This document shows positions 12,863-26,100 of a DNA stretch of 64,000 nucleotides, piece after piece. Within the stretch, counting starts at the first letter, position 1, and every line of letters begins with the position of its first letter. The position numbers and the translations under genes are program-made. The notes below the pieces were generated by a model. The model had not been told where the DNA came from. It saw nothing but the letters and a program-made list of their open reading frames with translations, and ran no database searches. The DNA is from Escarpia spicata (lineage: Eukaryota; Annelida; Polychaeta; Sabellida; Siboglinidae): assembly GCA_963995525.1 (NCBI GenBank), contig OZ023209.1:10274152-10338151 (forward strand), written 5' to 3'.

Positions 12863-13675
12863 GCAGAGCTGGGGTCAATTACACATTCGTGATTACGATT
12901 ACACTGCCTTGGGAAAAGTCAATTACGATTACACACTTGGAAACAAAATTGATTACGATTACAGTTCTCCGATTATGATTACAGTTTTTTTGTCAGGCAT
13001 ATCAGATCTTCTGACAAACTGTGCAGTTGACCAACCTTATGCATTTCACAATTGTATTTCAAAGGGTAGGCTGCAGGCATGACTGAATACAACCAACAGA
13101 TGTAATCCTTTAGAAGGATTTGTATTATTCTGTGCAAACACTAGCAGTGAGAAACCAATAAAAGTAAATTGCAATTAGCCATGGTCCAGGTGTGACCAGG
13201 CCAGATCTGAACCAGGCATATGAAAGCTATAAATTGTGCATAAAACCAAAGGATTGAATCCTTCAGAAGGATCTGTGCAAACACTGGCAGTGACTGGCCA
13301 GTGAGCAGTGAGATACCAATAAAAGTAAATTGCAATGCATTGTGCAATGTGCTGGGATTACTGACCAGTGCACCAGAGTTTTTGTGATTATTGAGTTACA
13401 AATTGTTTCTATTCATGAATGGTTGCAGGCATGTATATATATATATATATATATATGTACATATGTATATATATATATATCAAAAATCAAAAGTATTATG
13501 ACATGTTTAATAATTGTTTGAAAAAAAAATATTAGGTGTAATCATGTGTAATCGAGTCTAATTACACGGCTACAGGACACGATTACAAATACACTGCCTT
13601 GGAAAAAGTTGATTACAACTACACATGTGAGCGTAATCGATTACAATCGATTACAATCGTAATCGACCCCAGCCC
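12863..13675. mobile_element. hAT-like non-autonomous element with GATTAC-rich ends (element C)
   Basis: Flanked by a perfect 9-bp direct repeat TATAGACAA (12854-12862 and 13676-13684). The ends are imperfect inverted repeats starting AGCTGGGGTCAATTAC on the left and, in reverse complement, GGCTGGGGTCGATTACG on the right. Both are followed by clustered GATTACGATTACA words and by CACTGCCTTGG. The CAG-type terminus suggests hAT, which usually makes 8-bp duplications. No coding capacity was seen. Confidence 0.75.
13436..13480. repeat. (TA)n microsatellite
   Basis: Two TA runs interrupted by TGTACATATG, inside element C. Confidence 0.9.
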
Positions 13676-13684
13676 TATAGACAA

Positions 13685-14060
13685 ATTAAATAGTAAATTA
13701 AAACAGTTATCATGTGAACTATTTTCCTAGCAGCATAGTTCAACGTACAGTATATTAGAACAATTTCAAATCTGTTGTGATCATTTAAATGCTTCCATGT
13801 GGTTCATGATCCTACACAGACGTAACTAAGTGTGGCTTCAACAAAATCACAGTGGGGCTGTGCCCCTCGTCGATATTGATATTCTAACTTGACTACACTT
13901 TAGTGCTGTTTTTCTGTTTCTTTTTGTAGAGAGCTGTTTATGCCATAATATCTATAATCATTATTACAAAAGTAAAGTGATTCTAATCACTCTGCTAGTA
14001 CAGTTCATTTATTGGATTCAGGCATGATCTGTTTATCTACACTGCCTTGTGTTTTTGCAG
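13685..14060 (+). other. Sequence upstream of first coding exon, probably 5' intron
   Basis: No coding signal. It ends in TTGTGTTTTTGCAG, a good 3' splice site, so the first coding exon is probably preceded by an intron and a non-coding 5' exon that I could not place. Confidence 0.5.
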
Positions 14061-14076
14061 TAAGCTGTCAGTCAAA

Positions 14077-14156
14077 ATGTCGACTGACAGACCAAAAAGA
14101 CATGCACAGAAACGCCCAGATCCAGACTTTGTCAGTGACTTTGCCAGTCCTTTCAG
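14077..14156 (+). CDS. KDM1B: KDM1B coding exon 1 (N-terminus)
   Basis: Encodes MSTDRPKRHAQKRPDPDF and a few more residues, a basic disordered start. The exon itself begins at 14061 after GTTTTTGCAG, leaving 16 bases of 5' UTR. The donor is CAG|GTGGGT and the exon ends in phase 2. There is no in-frame stop between the acceptor and the ATG. Confidence 0.75.
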
Positions 14157-17100
14157 GTGGGTCACAGTGAGACAACATTTTTGAAAAGAGTTAACAGAAT
14201 CCTGTTGTCTTTGCAGCTGATAAAATAATTTTTTTGTAAGATAGGTAATTAACTTCAAAGTATGCTTTACAAGTTATTACAAGTTTTTTTATTTCTTCAG
14301 AATAAAACAAGTTGTTACTTTAAATCTTAAAGCTGTTATTTAAGCTACTCACAATGTTTGTACGTCTAAAATAACTGCCCGGTTCATTATAAAAAATAAA
14401 AAGTTATTCATGTGACAGTTATATGTGTTGGGATAGAAAATATTGATGTGCATTCTTTTCATTCTTAATGCAGAGCCAAGTCACCACCACACAGACTGAA
14501 GGACACCCCTGAGATAGCAACTTGTGAACCTGTTACCCCAACTCCTGTTGTTACCCCTAACCCTCCCACTCCTACCCCAGTGATTACCCCAATGCACCCT
14601 GTGAAGAAAACACCTGTGGCTAAGTCCAACCCGCCTACTGAACTACCAAAGAGGGTATCAAATGGGGCAACACGAGGAAGCAAGCGGAAAACAACAAGCA
14701 CGGAGAGCGATGCCAAACGAACATGTAACAAGGCGTTGAAGCGTTGCGACAGGTCGTCGTGTGTCGCAGTTATCCCGATGTGCTTTATTGGAGCCACTGA
14801 CAGGTAGGAATAAATAGGGATTCTTCAGACATGAACATTACATTTTATCAATAAGTGTGGCAGCCTAGGAAAACCAGTCACATTGTAAAAAAACGTCATG
14901 TATTTCTATTGCAAAAATGGAATGCAACACCATTTTCAGTTCCATTCTACTGTATTCAAATATTCACACTACAACCAAAGCTACAAGAATTTTAAGAGGG
15001 CACCCGTCAAAATTAGTTATGGAGAAAAGTCCATTTTAAAGTCGAGAGTCATTATTCACATGAAAACAAAACTTCAACATGGTATAAAAAAATATTCATT
15101 GCTATTAACATATGTCTGTTAGCTTTGGCATACAAAAACAGTTAGTCGATTCTGATGGTTACTTTTAAAGTTACAAGAACTTAAAGAGGGAACTCGTGAA
15201 TGGAGCTCGATTGTCATCAACAACTTCACTGTCACCAACACCAGTGACAGATCTACACCCTTCCATCTAGCACCGGGTCCCTGTCGTCCACACTCAATTT
15301 GGACAAGTTCAAATCGTCATCACTATTGCTGATCTGGTCATTCTGGTGTGCCACATGGTTCACTGAGAATAATTGCATTGCAATATTATGTATGTTTATT
15401 AACGTCAGTGCGCTGAGACATCGAGCAACAATGTTCAAATTCGATCCAGGCATGGGCGCCGCCATTTTTGATTTTTTTTTAAATCGTAAACACGAAACAA
15501 AAATGTTCCCGTAGTTTATATTTCCAATTAAGTCCTCTTCAACAATAGGTTAAACAGTTCAATAATCTATCCGGATATATACTACAGCAGTATGAAACTA
15601 AACTATTGACTGATCGTTCTACATAAAAACTCCAATCCATCTTTAAACTTCCAAACAAGTTAACTTTTGTTGCGCACTTTATTTTTGTTCAGTTCATTCA
15701 GCAGATCTGTGTGCTTAAAATAGCTTTCGAACGGTATGCCATACGTAGGCATGGCAACTGGGCGTAAGTTGTAAGCATTCACAAAATAGTGCGCATTTCA
15801 TTTTTTAAATTAGCAATTTAGAATGAACTCCATGGTTACAAAAACACAAAAAGTACAACTTTTACTTGGATAAAGAGGAAACCGTTTAGGGAAGTTATAC
15901 ATAAGTATGTTACCTGAAGCATCGTAGCAAAATCTAAAAATAGACCGAATAAATCAAATTCACGATTATAATGCGTTTGCAGGCAATTAGGCCTAGCGAC
16001 TTCTGACTGGTTTTTCTAGCCCGCCATACATATGGCAAACTGCTACGAGTAAGAAAGCCATGGATTGACAACTCAAATTTGGTGATGTCCACAACCATTT
16101 GTTGCAGTGCCCAGGCAACTGTCCTTCAGCTCCAGAAATTAAACATTGTTCCACAGACAAATTGGTTATGCCTCATAAGAGTGCCCAAGTAACAAAATAT
16201 CAAGTTGCCCTTCAGACAGCAGCCCTTGTCTCTGGTAATCGTTTGCCAAATTCGAGGCCCAATGAATTGTTAACCTTCCAATTGTTAAAACTATTACCAA
16301 AATGATAAGCTGATAACTTGTTACCCTGAAAATGCATTCATAGTCTTGTTGTCACACTGCTTTCTTGTTGAAACAAATGCAATCTATCATGTGCCAGCCG
16401 TGTCTCTTCTCTCCCCCCGTAGGTGCGCTGGTCGCGGCTACACCTCTCGCTGGTACCATGTCTCACCTGGTGAGCACTTCTGTAACGATTGCTTTGACTT
16501 CTTCTACCGAAGGCAAGTGTCGATTGTGCTCACTGTTGTCAATCTGGATTATTTTTGTGCATTGTATGTTTTCAAGCAGTTGATAGTTTAATTATTTTAA
16601 GTATCTGAATACAAATCAAATTTATTTAGACACCACACATCTGTACAAATAGATTCGGGGGTGTTTACAAACTTGTAATTGTAATATTAGTTTACATCGG
16701 AGTTGTTGTGATTGTATCCTCATGCACGTAGTCCAGTTTTCTTTCAAACACTAACTGCTTTAAGCCAGCACACAAAAATAAATTTCAGCCACATATATTA
16801 TTTGTTGTACTATGTAAATGATGCTTAATGGAAACCATGTAACTTGCATTATCCGAGAGACCTTGATTCTTCACAGAATGCACTTTAAAAAAACAAGTGA
16901 AAATATTTGTTGATGTTATTATCATTGAGTGCCAAATGGACACTAAGGCTCTAAGCCAGGCCCGAGCAACCTTTTTTGACCGAGGGCCTCATTAGTAGTT
17001 TGACTGCATGTCAGGCGGGGGGAGCTGCACCAAATTGATTCACCAATATTCTTACTATAATATAGCTATTATTGTACGTTGGTCCTGCAATATATAATTA

Positions 17101-20100
17101 TTAATACCAGGCCCATTTAATTTATATCCCTATGATGCACGATATGACCAACATTTGCATAAATTCATTTGCGATAAATACAAATAAAATATATTTGTAT
17201 GTAAGTTGCTCATGGCCCTGTAGCTTTTGGTTCAGCTCCGATAAGTGTTGCGTGATGTCCACCAGAAAGGCAAGGTTGTCGATCCACTTGACATCTCGCA
17301 GAAGTTCCGCATCCCTGCCCTTACCGTCCATGTATACGGTGATTTATGGTAAAAGAGACCAGAACCTCATTTGTACGATGCTATTAAAAAGTACAGATTT
17401 AGTTTTTTAGATTTACCTTGGCGGGCCGCATGAGTAGGGCTGGTGGACCACAGGTTGCATGGGCCGGCTCCAAGCGTTGCTAGGAGACATCTCTTGGATG
17501 TTTTCTTGCACTTGTTTTGTGATGCTTATATCTCAAATCTACGGCCGAGTATTGAAGACGTTCACATTTATAATCCAAACTTCCATAGCTGCTACTTATA
17601 TATGTGTGCAAAGTATTATAGTTTCCTACCCAGTGACACAGTAGGTAGAGTGTACGACGTTGTTGTGCAGCCACAAAGACGGCTATGTGGCGTTCTCCAA
17701 GTGGAAGCGCGTGTGGGCAACAAACGGCAAGACGGAGGCCAACATCAGGACGTACATGGTCGACCAAATGCTGCCGTTCTGGCTGCGCTGCTCGCGCTGT
17801 GGCAAATGGCGTCAGCTATCTCGCAAGGCAGACATGACTCCGGAGTTCATTGCTCGCTTCCAGTGTGGAATGACCACGAAGGGTGTCAAGGTGGGTTCAG
17901 TTGAAGGTCATTCTTTGTCTGCCCTTATGAAAGCACCTTAGTAATCGTCACGAGTGGCTGAGCCGCTCCATTCGGACTCTCTCTTCTTTGCCCAGTCCTT
18001 CGATACCAGACAGGCCTTTATGCAGGATGAAAATGTCCTTGTAGATACGCGTGTCTGTGTACGTACACACACAACCCAGTCCAAATGCCCATATACATGT
18101 AAATACATATATACACATAAATTCATATGCATACACAAATGTGACACATTTTAAAAGCTGATATTTCTTTTTGCTGTTGTGTTTAGAAAGAAGGTCACGC
18201 AGAGTGTGGCTCAGCTGAGGATACTGTAAGTACATTATTTTATCACTTCTGGAAAAATGTCATTGCCACATTGTGATGAAATATCTGATGAAAAAAAGTC
18301 TTATACAAAAGCTTTCAAATGATGTGCTGATTGGTTCATAAGACACAGTAATGAAAGTATTAGATAGTATGACATGGAGTTTTTACTACTGTACATTTGC
18401 TACCGTTATGTTTTGATATATCAGAATTTAAGGTCAATCGTATATATATGTTTGTTGAATATAATGCTTTGTCGTATTTAGGTTTGAGCAAGGTTTTCAT
18501 ATGCTAATTATGCCATAGTTGCATTCTAGAAGATATGTCAGTAAAAAGTTGTACTTTCTATCCCAGTATGCAGTGCATTGCTACAATGTCCGCCCAACAC
18601 CATGGACATGCTTCAGCATTGATTATTTTGGAAAAAAGACCCGTCAACTTTGGAGTATTTCACTGATATATATATCAGTGTCGTTGATCTCCTATTGTCA
18701 CTAACATGGTTATCTTTTATTGCATTATATATGCTTTTTATTATTATTTGATTGATTTTTAAAGCAGAACTTGACTAGTTTTTTAATGCCTTCTTTAGTT
18801 AGTATTAAACCGAAACTTTATTTTGCATAAGTTATTTCCTTTCTAGTGTATATTTAAATCGTGTGTTATATCCTTTTTAACTTTTTTTATTTGGTGTAGT
18901 GATTACATAGTACAAATGTTTTATTTAAACGCCTCTGCATTGGTTTTATATCCAGGTATACAAGTAAAAGGTAACTTATTAAATTGGATCGTGTGTGTTT
19001 GCAGCGTGTGCAGGAGGCACTCTCTCCGCGCTGGCTGTCAGGGGGAATACCCTCCCCCTACCTCAGGCACTCTCCTGCTGCTCCCTTCCTTGTCAATTAC
19101 TTCCCCGACGGCGTGGGGTTGAGCGCTTCAGAGAACCCCCGGGCTGTGACCAGTAGGAGGGCGGTGGGAAAGAAGGAGAAGGGGCAATATTCAGGTAGGA
19201 AACTATTGGCAGGAGATGTGGCAAAAGATGATATCGGTATCAGTCAGTCTTGTCTGATACCAACTTTGGAGCATTGTAAGTCCATTTGCCTCTTTCTAAC
19301 TTTGGAGCATTGTAAGTCCACTTGCCTCTTTCTAACTTTGGAGCATTGTAAGTCCACTTGCCTCTTTCTAACTTTGGAGCATTGTAAGTCCACTTGCCTC
19401 TTTCTAACTTTGGAGCATTGTAAGTCCACTTGCCTCTTTCTAATTTTGGAGCATTGTAAGTCACTTGCCTCTTTCCAACTTTGGAGCATTGTAAGTCCAC
19501 TTGCCTCTTTCCAACTTTGGAGCATTGTAAGTCCACTTGCCTCTTTCCAACTTTGGAGCATTGTAAGTCCACTTGCCTCTTTCTAACTTTGGTGCATTGT
19601 AAGTCCACTTGCCTCGTTCTAACTTTGGTGCATTGTAAATCCACTTGCCTCGTTCTAACTTTGGAGCATTGTAAGTCCACTTGCCTCTTTCTAACTTTGG
19701 AGCATTGTAAGTCCACTTGCCTCTTTCTAACTTTGGAGCATTGTAAGTCCACTTGCCTCTTTCTAACTTTGGAGCATTGTAAGTCCACTTTTCTCTTTCT
19801 AAGTTCAGATTTGTCTTATTTTGATTTGTATGTATAGTAATGAGTTCAAATAAATTTTATTTGATCTACAAATTAGCAGTGCATTTCAGAATAAACAACG
19901 CAAGTTATTTATAATTATTTACATGCATGTTTTTGACAGGTCTTTGTCCTACCTGAGATACTTTCCTGCAGAGGGCGCCACTGTGGGAGCATGTTTAACA
20001 AAATCAAAAGATTGTAAATTTTCAGTAACCGTGATAATTGCTGCCCTTTGTTTGTCATTCCACGGGAGGGGTTAGTTGATATAAAAACATAAGCAAATTA

Positions 20101-23100
20101 GATATGTCACTCTCTATGTGGTCCTTTGTGTTTCAGAGTCTGAGAGTGACCTGAGCTCTGACAGTGAGGATGAGTTGATGCCCCCCGCAGAGTTTGTCAG
20201 TTCTGTGCAGGTGCCAGGTGAGTTTGTGTTGATACTAAATGTTTTCTCATGTGACAAAGTGGTAACTGTCAACATGCATGAGAAGTGACCTGATTCAGTT
20301 TTGTATAATGCTAACTTAACATTGCTAATATCAGGCATTGTATGGTGTGACAAACAGACCTGGGTTAAATACTTATTTGAATTGAATCGAATTGATCAAC
20401 AAAATGCATGAATTGGAATTGAATAAAACCAACAGATTGAATTTGAATTAAATTGGAAACTGACTCCCGCAAAGTATGATGAATTGAATGATTTGATCGA
20501 AACGGAAAATAAATTTACGCTGTTTTTCTATATAAATTGAGACGTATGAACTGCAAAGTAAATTGCATTGTTTTTGGATGTGTCTTTTTGGTCAAAGACC
20601 AAAATAAAACAACCAACAGCAGAACTACCAGTATTTACAGGCACAAAAGGATTTGTCACCAGACAAAACATAGGCTGCAATTCTTTGTCTAGCAGTTCTC
20701 TGCTCTCACAGTCCCTATGTACCCCAGTTTTACTAGCAGTACAGAACAGAGCTTCTAAGTGCTAACTGGAATCACTGCTAACTGACCAGCTGAGACCAAA
20801 ATTACTGTTTGCAGAGGGGATGAATTAATATTTGCCAGTGTCCAGAGTTGAACATCCCTTTGTTCTTTAGCCAGACTACAAGGTGGTACCATACTATACT
20901 ACTGCAGGTTGTCTGACATGGGTCAACATAACCCTTGAGAACAGTCAGTTTGCAGTACTTGGCACAATGCCTGCTTACCACTGTCTCTTCTGAGAACAAA
21001 GCAGGCATTTTATGATGGACTTCCTGGCTTATAATGGGACAGCCTGGGATATGGGTGCCAACAAAGGCCAATGGTCTAAACTAACCCACTAACCTGTAAG
21101 TGGAAGTGCTTAATAAACCAAATAAAGGGCTATTATTTGTTTCAGTGGATTTTCACTGGGGTTTCATTGCCAATCGATGTGCAGAAACTCACAACAAAAC
21201 AGCTATTGTTGCTGATTTGAATTTAATAAAATGAATTTAATTGAATTGAAAATGATCCTTTTTGTGAGTATGTTGAATTGAATTGGAATTGATCCTGGAT
21301 AAATACACATGAATTCGAATTTAATTGGAATTGACAAAAGTGAATCGAATCCAGGTCTGGTGACAAATATACAAAGAGTATGGTGTGTGAGAAATATAGA
21401 ACTTACAGTGACAAATAATCAAGCAGTGACAAGTGTGACACATATACAAGGAGAAGCATATGTGACATCAAAATAGTAACTTGTGACAAATATACAGAGT
21501 GACGTGTGACAAATACACAGAGTGACATGTCTGACAAATACACAAAGAGTGACATGTGTGACAAATACACATAGAATGACATGTGTGACATATACACAGA
21601 GTGACATGTGTGACAAATACACACAGAGTGACATGTGAAGAGTGAAATGTGTGACATATACACAAAGAGTGACATGTGTGACAAATACACAGAGTGACAT
21701 GTGTGACAAATACACAAAGTGTGACGTGTGTGACAAATACAAAGTGACATGTGTGACAAATACACAAAGAGTGACATGTGTGACAAATACACAAAGAGTG
21801 ACATGTGTGACAAATGTACAAACAGTGACATGTGTGACAAATACACAGAGTGACGTGTAGTAAATACACAGAGTGACGTGTGTAACAAATACACAAAGAG
21901 TGACGTGTGTAACCAATACACAGAGTGACATGTGTGACAAATACACAAAGAGTGACATGTGTGACAAATACACAGATTGACATGTGTGACAGGTAAAGAA
22001 CAGCGCTGTTGACTGTGTTGATCCCCAGAGTTGTCTGCTGTTGACTGGGATGATCCCCAGAGGTGTCTGCTGTTGACTGGGATGACCCCCAGAGTTGTCT
22101 GCTGTTGACTGTGGTGACCCCAGAGTTCTCTGCTGTTGACTGTGATGACCCCAGAGCTGTCTGCTGTTGACTGTGGTGACCCCAGAGTTCTCTGCTGTTG
22201 ACTGTGATGACCCCAGAGTTCTCTGCTGTTGACTGTGATGACCCCAGAGTTGTCTGCTGTTGACTGTGGTGACCCCCAGAGTTGTCTGCTGTTGACTGTG
22301 ATGATCCCCAGAGTTGTCTGCTGTTGACTGGGATGACCCCCAGAGTTGTCTGCTGTTGACTGTGGTGACCCCAGAGTTCTCTGCTGTTGACTGTGACGAC
22401 CCCAGAGTTGTCTGCTGTTGACTGTGATGACCCCAGAGTTGTCTGCTGTTGACTGTGATGACCCCAGAGTTGTCTGCTGTTGACTGTGGTGACCCCCAGA
22501 GTTGTCTGCTGTTGACTGTGATGATCCCCAGAGTTGTCTGCTGTTGACTGGGATGACCCCCAGAGTTGTCTGCTGTTGACTGTGGTGACCCCAGAGTTCT
22601 CTGCTGTTGACTGTGACGACCCCAGAGTTGTCTGCTGTTGACTGTGATGACCCCAGAGTTGTCTGCTGTTGACTGTGGTGACCCCCAGAGTTGTCTGCTG
22701 TTGACTGTGATGACCCCAGAGTTGTCTGCTGTTGACTGTGGTGACCCCAGAGTTGTCTGCTGTTGACTGTGATGACCCCAGAATTGTCTGCTGTTAACTG
22801 TGATGACCCCGGAGTTGTCTGCTGTTGACTATGATGACCCCAGAAGAGTTGTCTGCTGTTGACTGTGATGACCCCCAGAGTTGTCTGCTGTTGACTGTGA
22901 TGACCCCAGAGTTGTCTGCTGTTGACTGTGATGACCCCAGAGTTGTCTGCTGTTGACTGTGATGACCCCCAGAGTTGTCTGCTGTTGACTGTGATGACCC
23001 CAGAGTTGTCTGCTGTTGACTGGGATGACCCCAGAGTTGTCTGCTGTTGACTGTGATGACCCCCAGAGTTGTCTGCTGTTGACTGTGATGACCCCCAGAG

Positions 23101-26100
23101 TTGTCTGCTGTTGACTGTGATGACCCCAGAATTGTCTGCTGTTGACTGTGATGACCCCAGAGTTGTCTGCTGTTGACTATGATGACCCCAGAAGAGTTGT
23201 CTGCTGTTGACTGTGATGACCCCAGAGTTGTCTGTTATTGACTGTGATGACCCCCAGAGTTGTCTGCTGTTGACTGTGATGACCCCAGAGTTGTCTGCTG
23301 TTGACTGTGATGACCCCCAGTGTTGTCTGCTGTTGACTGTGATGACCCCCAGTGTTGTCTACTGTTGACTGTGATGACCCCCAGAGTTGTCTGCTGTTGA
23401 CTGTGATGACCCCCAGTGTTGTCTACTGTTGACTGTGATGACCTCCAACTGTTGCATGCTTCAGGTGTCCCTGATTTCCTCGAGCCCTTCGGTCAGGTGG
23501 ATGACTTGGAGAAAGCATTCTGTTTCCGTCCTGATGCCATGGAAGATGATGAACTGGCAGCATTCCCTGAGTTTGGCAGGTTGGTGGTACTGAATTACAA
23601 ACAATAACATTTAGTTCACATGTTCATGTCCGATAATAGTAAACTTTTCCAAACACTTATTTTGGGTACTTTTTATTCTCTGTAGAACTATTAGCAACAT
23701 ACCTGGGTTCAATTCACTTTTATTAATTTCAATTCCAAGGATCAATTCCAATTCAATTCAATGTACTCACAAAAAGATCAATTCAATTAATTTTATTCCA
23801 ATTCAATTCTAATTCAATTTTGTTGTGACTTATTAAGTTTCTGCACATTAATGTGCAATGAAGCCCCAGAGAAAACCCATTGAAGCAAACAACAGCCCTT
23901 TAATTTCCTTAATTAAGCACTTACACTTACAGGTTAATGTGTTAATTTAGGCCATTGGCCTTTGTTGACAACCATATCCCAGGTTCTCCAGGCATAAGCC
24001 AGGAAGTCCATAATAAAATGCCTGCATTGTTCTCAGAGACAGTGCTAAGCAGGCCTTGTGTCAAGTACTGCAATCTGAATGTTCTGAAGGGTTATGTTGA
24101 CCCAAGTCAGCAATATCTAGTATAGTACCACGTTGCAGCCAGGCTAAAGAACAAAGGGGATGCTGAACTCTCGACATTGGCAAATGCTAATATCCCCTCT
24201 TCTGCAAAAAGTAATTTTGGTCTCTGGTGGTCAATTAGCAAAATTAAAACACTTATAATAGCATTAAATAGAGTTTAATTGTACACGTAAATATGAACTC
24301 AATTGCCGAAATGAAATTACGTCATGTGACGGTATCAGTCATATTGGAATTGGAGGACAGCACCTTGACCTAGGGGGTGGGAGATTGGGGTGGTGTCAGG
24401 GGTCTCAGCATCCACACTAACCATGCACCCAACATGTTGTATGGCCTTGTAGTCTTACCTACAGCTCTAGCATTCTCTCGGCAAGTTAATATTTGCCTCT
24501 GAAGTGAGGGGGACTGTTATAAAATACACTGGCTAACTGCCTATGGAGACTATTATTTTGTGTTGTGGTACTATAAAACAACATAGAAATTGAGATATTA
24601 TTATACAGTTCATTCGGAGTGGTTTGCTCTAACTGAAGTGACTGCCCTGGCTGTTTCAGGGAGCAGCAGATCTATCTGGGTCTACGAAACATTGTCCTGG
24701 CTTTGTGGGCTCTCAACTGTCAGGTAAGTTATTCAGGGCTGGGTGAAGTAATCACAATACATATGATAAACTAACTTTCATATTATAGTCTCTTAATGTT
24801 TTTTGTTTTTTTACAATTTGAGAATTAATAAAGTAACTTTGATAGCCAAAGATTGTAAGTACTTTACAACATATTGGTAGGGGAATGCAGGAGGATTGTG
24901 TACTATTGGTAGGGGAATGCAGGAGGATTGTGTACTATTGGTAGGGGAGTGCAGGAGGATTGTGTACTATTGGTAGGGGAGTGCAGGAGGATTGTGTACT
25001 ATTGGTAGGAGAGTGCAGGAAGATTGTGCACTATTGGTAGGGGAGTGCAGGAGGATTGTGTACTATTGGTAGGGGAGTGCAGGAGGATTGTGTACTATTG
25101 GTAGGAGAGTGCAGGAAGATTGTGCACTATTGGTAGGGGAGTGCAGGAGGATTGTGTACTATTGGTAGGGGAGTGCAGGAAGATTGTGTACTATTGGTAG
25201 GGGAGTGCAGGAGGATTGTGTACTATTGGTAGGGGAGTGCAGGAGGATTGTGTACTATTGCTAGGGGAGTGCAGGAGGATTGTGTACTATTACAAAAGAG
25301 GACTGCAACTGACACAACAGGCCACTTTTCACCAGACCACACTGGCAGTGTGTCCACTACACCAGCTGCGCTATATTGGAAGCCGGCGTGACATCATAAT
25401 CATGTCACCTTGAAAACTGTCGTTTACATCGGACCGACACCAAATAACCCCGACTACAATCGACAGTTTTGGTTTATTGCAGCAAACTGCTATAAGCGGA
25501 AAGCCACACTTACCCTGCCTCGGTGGAAAAGATAACTTTCAATTTTGCCTTAACATCATCTTTCAGGAGTTCCTCAGTGTTGAGTCGTGTGTCCGCCATG
25601 TCATCTGTCGAGGCCTGGTTCGTGTCAGGTGTGTCGAGGAGCTTGCGCGAATCTGGGAGTTCTTTACCTTGCGAGCCTACATCAACACAGGAATACTGCA
25701 CAATGTGCCTCGTGAGGGCCTACTGCCTCATTGCTACAACCAGGTGAGTTGTAAATACACAAAATATAATACAACACAAATTTATTGTCCAGTAATAATA
25801 AAATACATTGGATAATTTTCTTATGCTTGCTGAGCAAAAAAAGAATGCAGTGTTAGTAAACATGGTTAACGTGGTTAATAAGAGTAATGTATACAAGAAA
25901 TAGTTAATAAAGGTAATTCAAACATGAAAGTAGTCAATAAATTTAGTGCATTTTAAGGCATGCGATGATAGTTAGATATGTTATTAAATTGTTGTCACTT
26001 GGGCAGTAAAACATAAATTCTCAAGTTATTCAACAATATTATGTGTTTGTGGACATGTGTGACTATTTATAGTCACACATGTCCACAAACACATAATATT

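Noticed and set aside
15253..15465. Minus-strand 70-residue frame starting MAAPMPGS beside a YY1-like motif
   Set aside because: The start context looks good, but no domain, no supporting splice structure and no downstream exons could be recognised. It lies within KDM1B intron 2.
19240..19837. Open frames of 105-182 residues on both strands
   Set aside because: The 36-bp unit is a multiple of three and lacks stops in several frames, so repeats stay open by chance. Only the exon 6 read-through is of interest.
21403..21983. Three overlapping minus-strand frames of 171-184 residues rich in Cys, His and Val
   Set aside because: By-products of the GTGACAAATAC minisatellite. All frames are equally open and repetitive.
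19260..25290. Regular short repeats that could suggest a CRISPR array
   Set aside because: There are no unique spacers between repeats, units are directly tandem, and the genome is eukaryotic.
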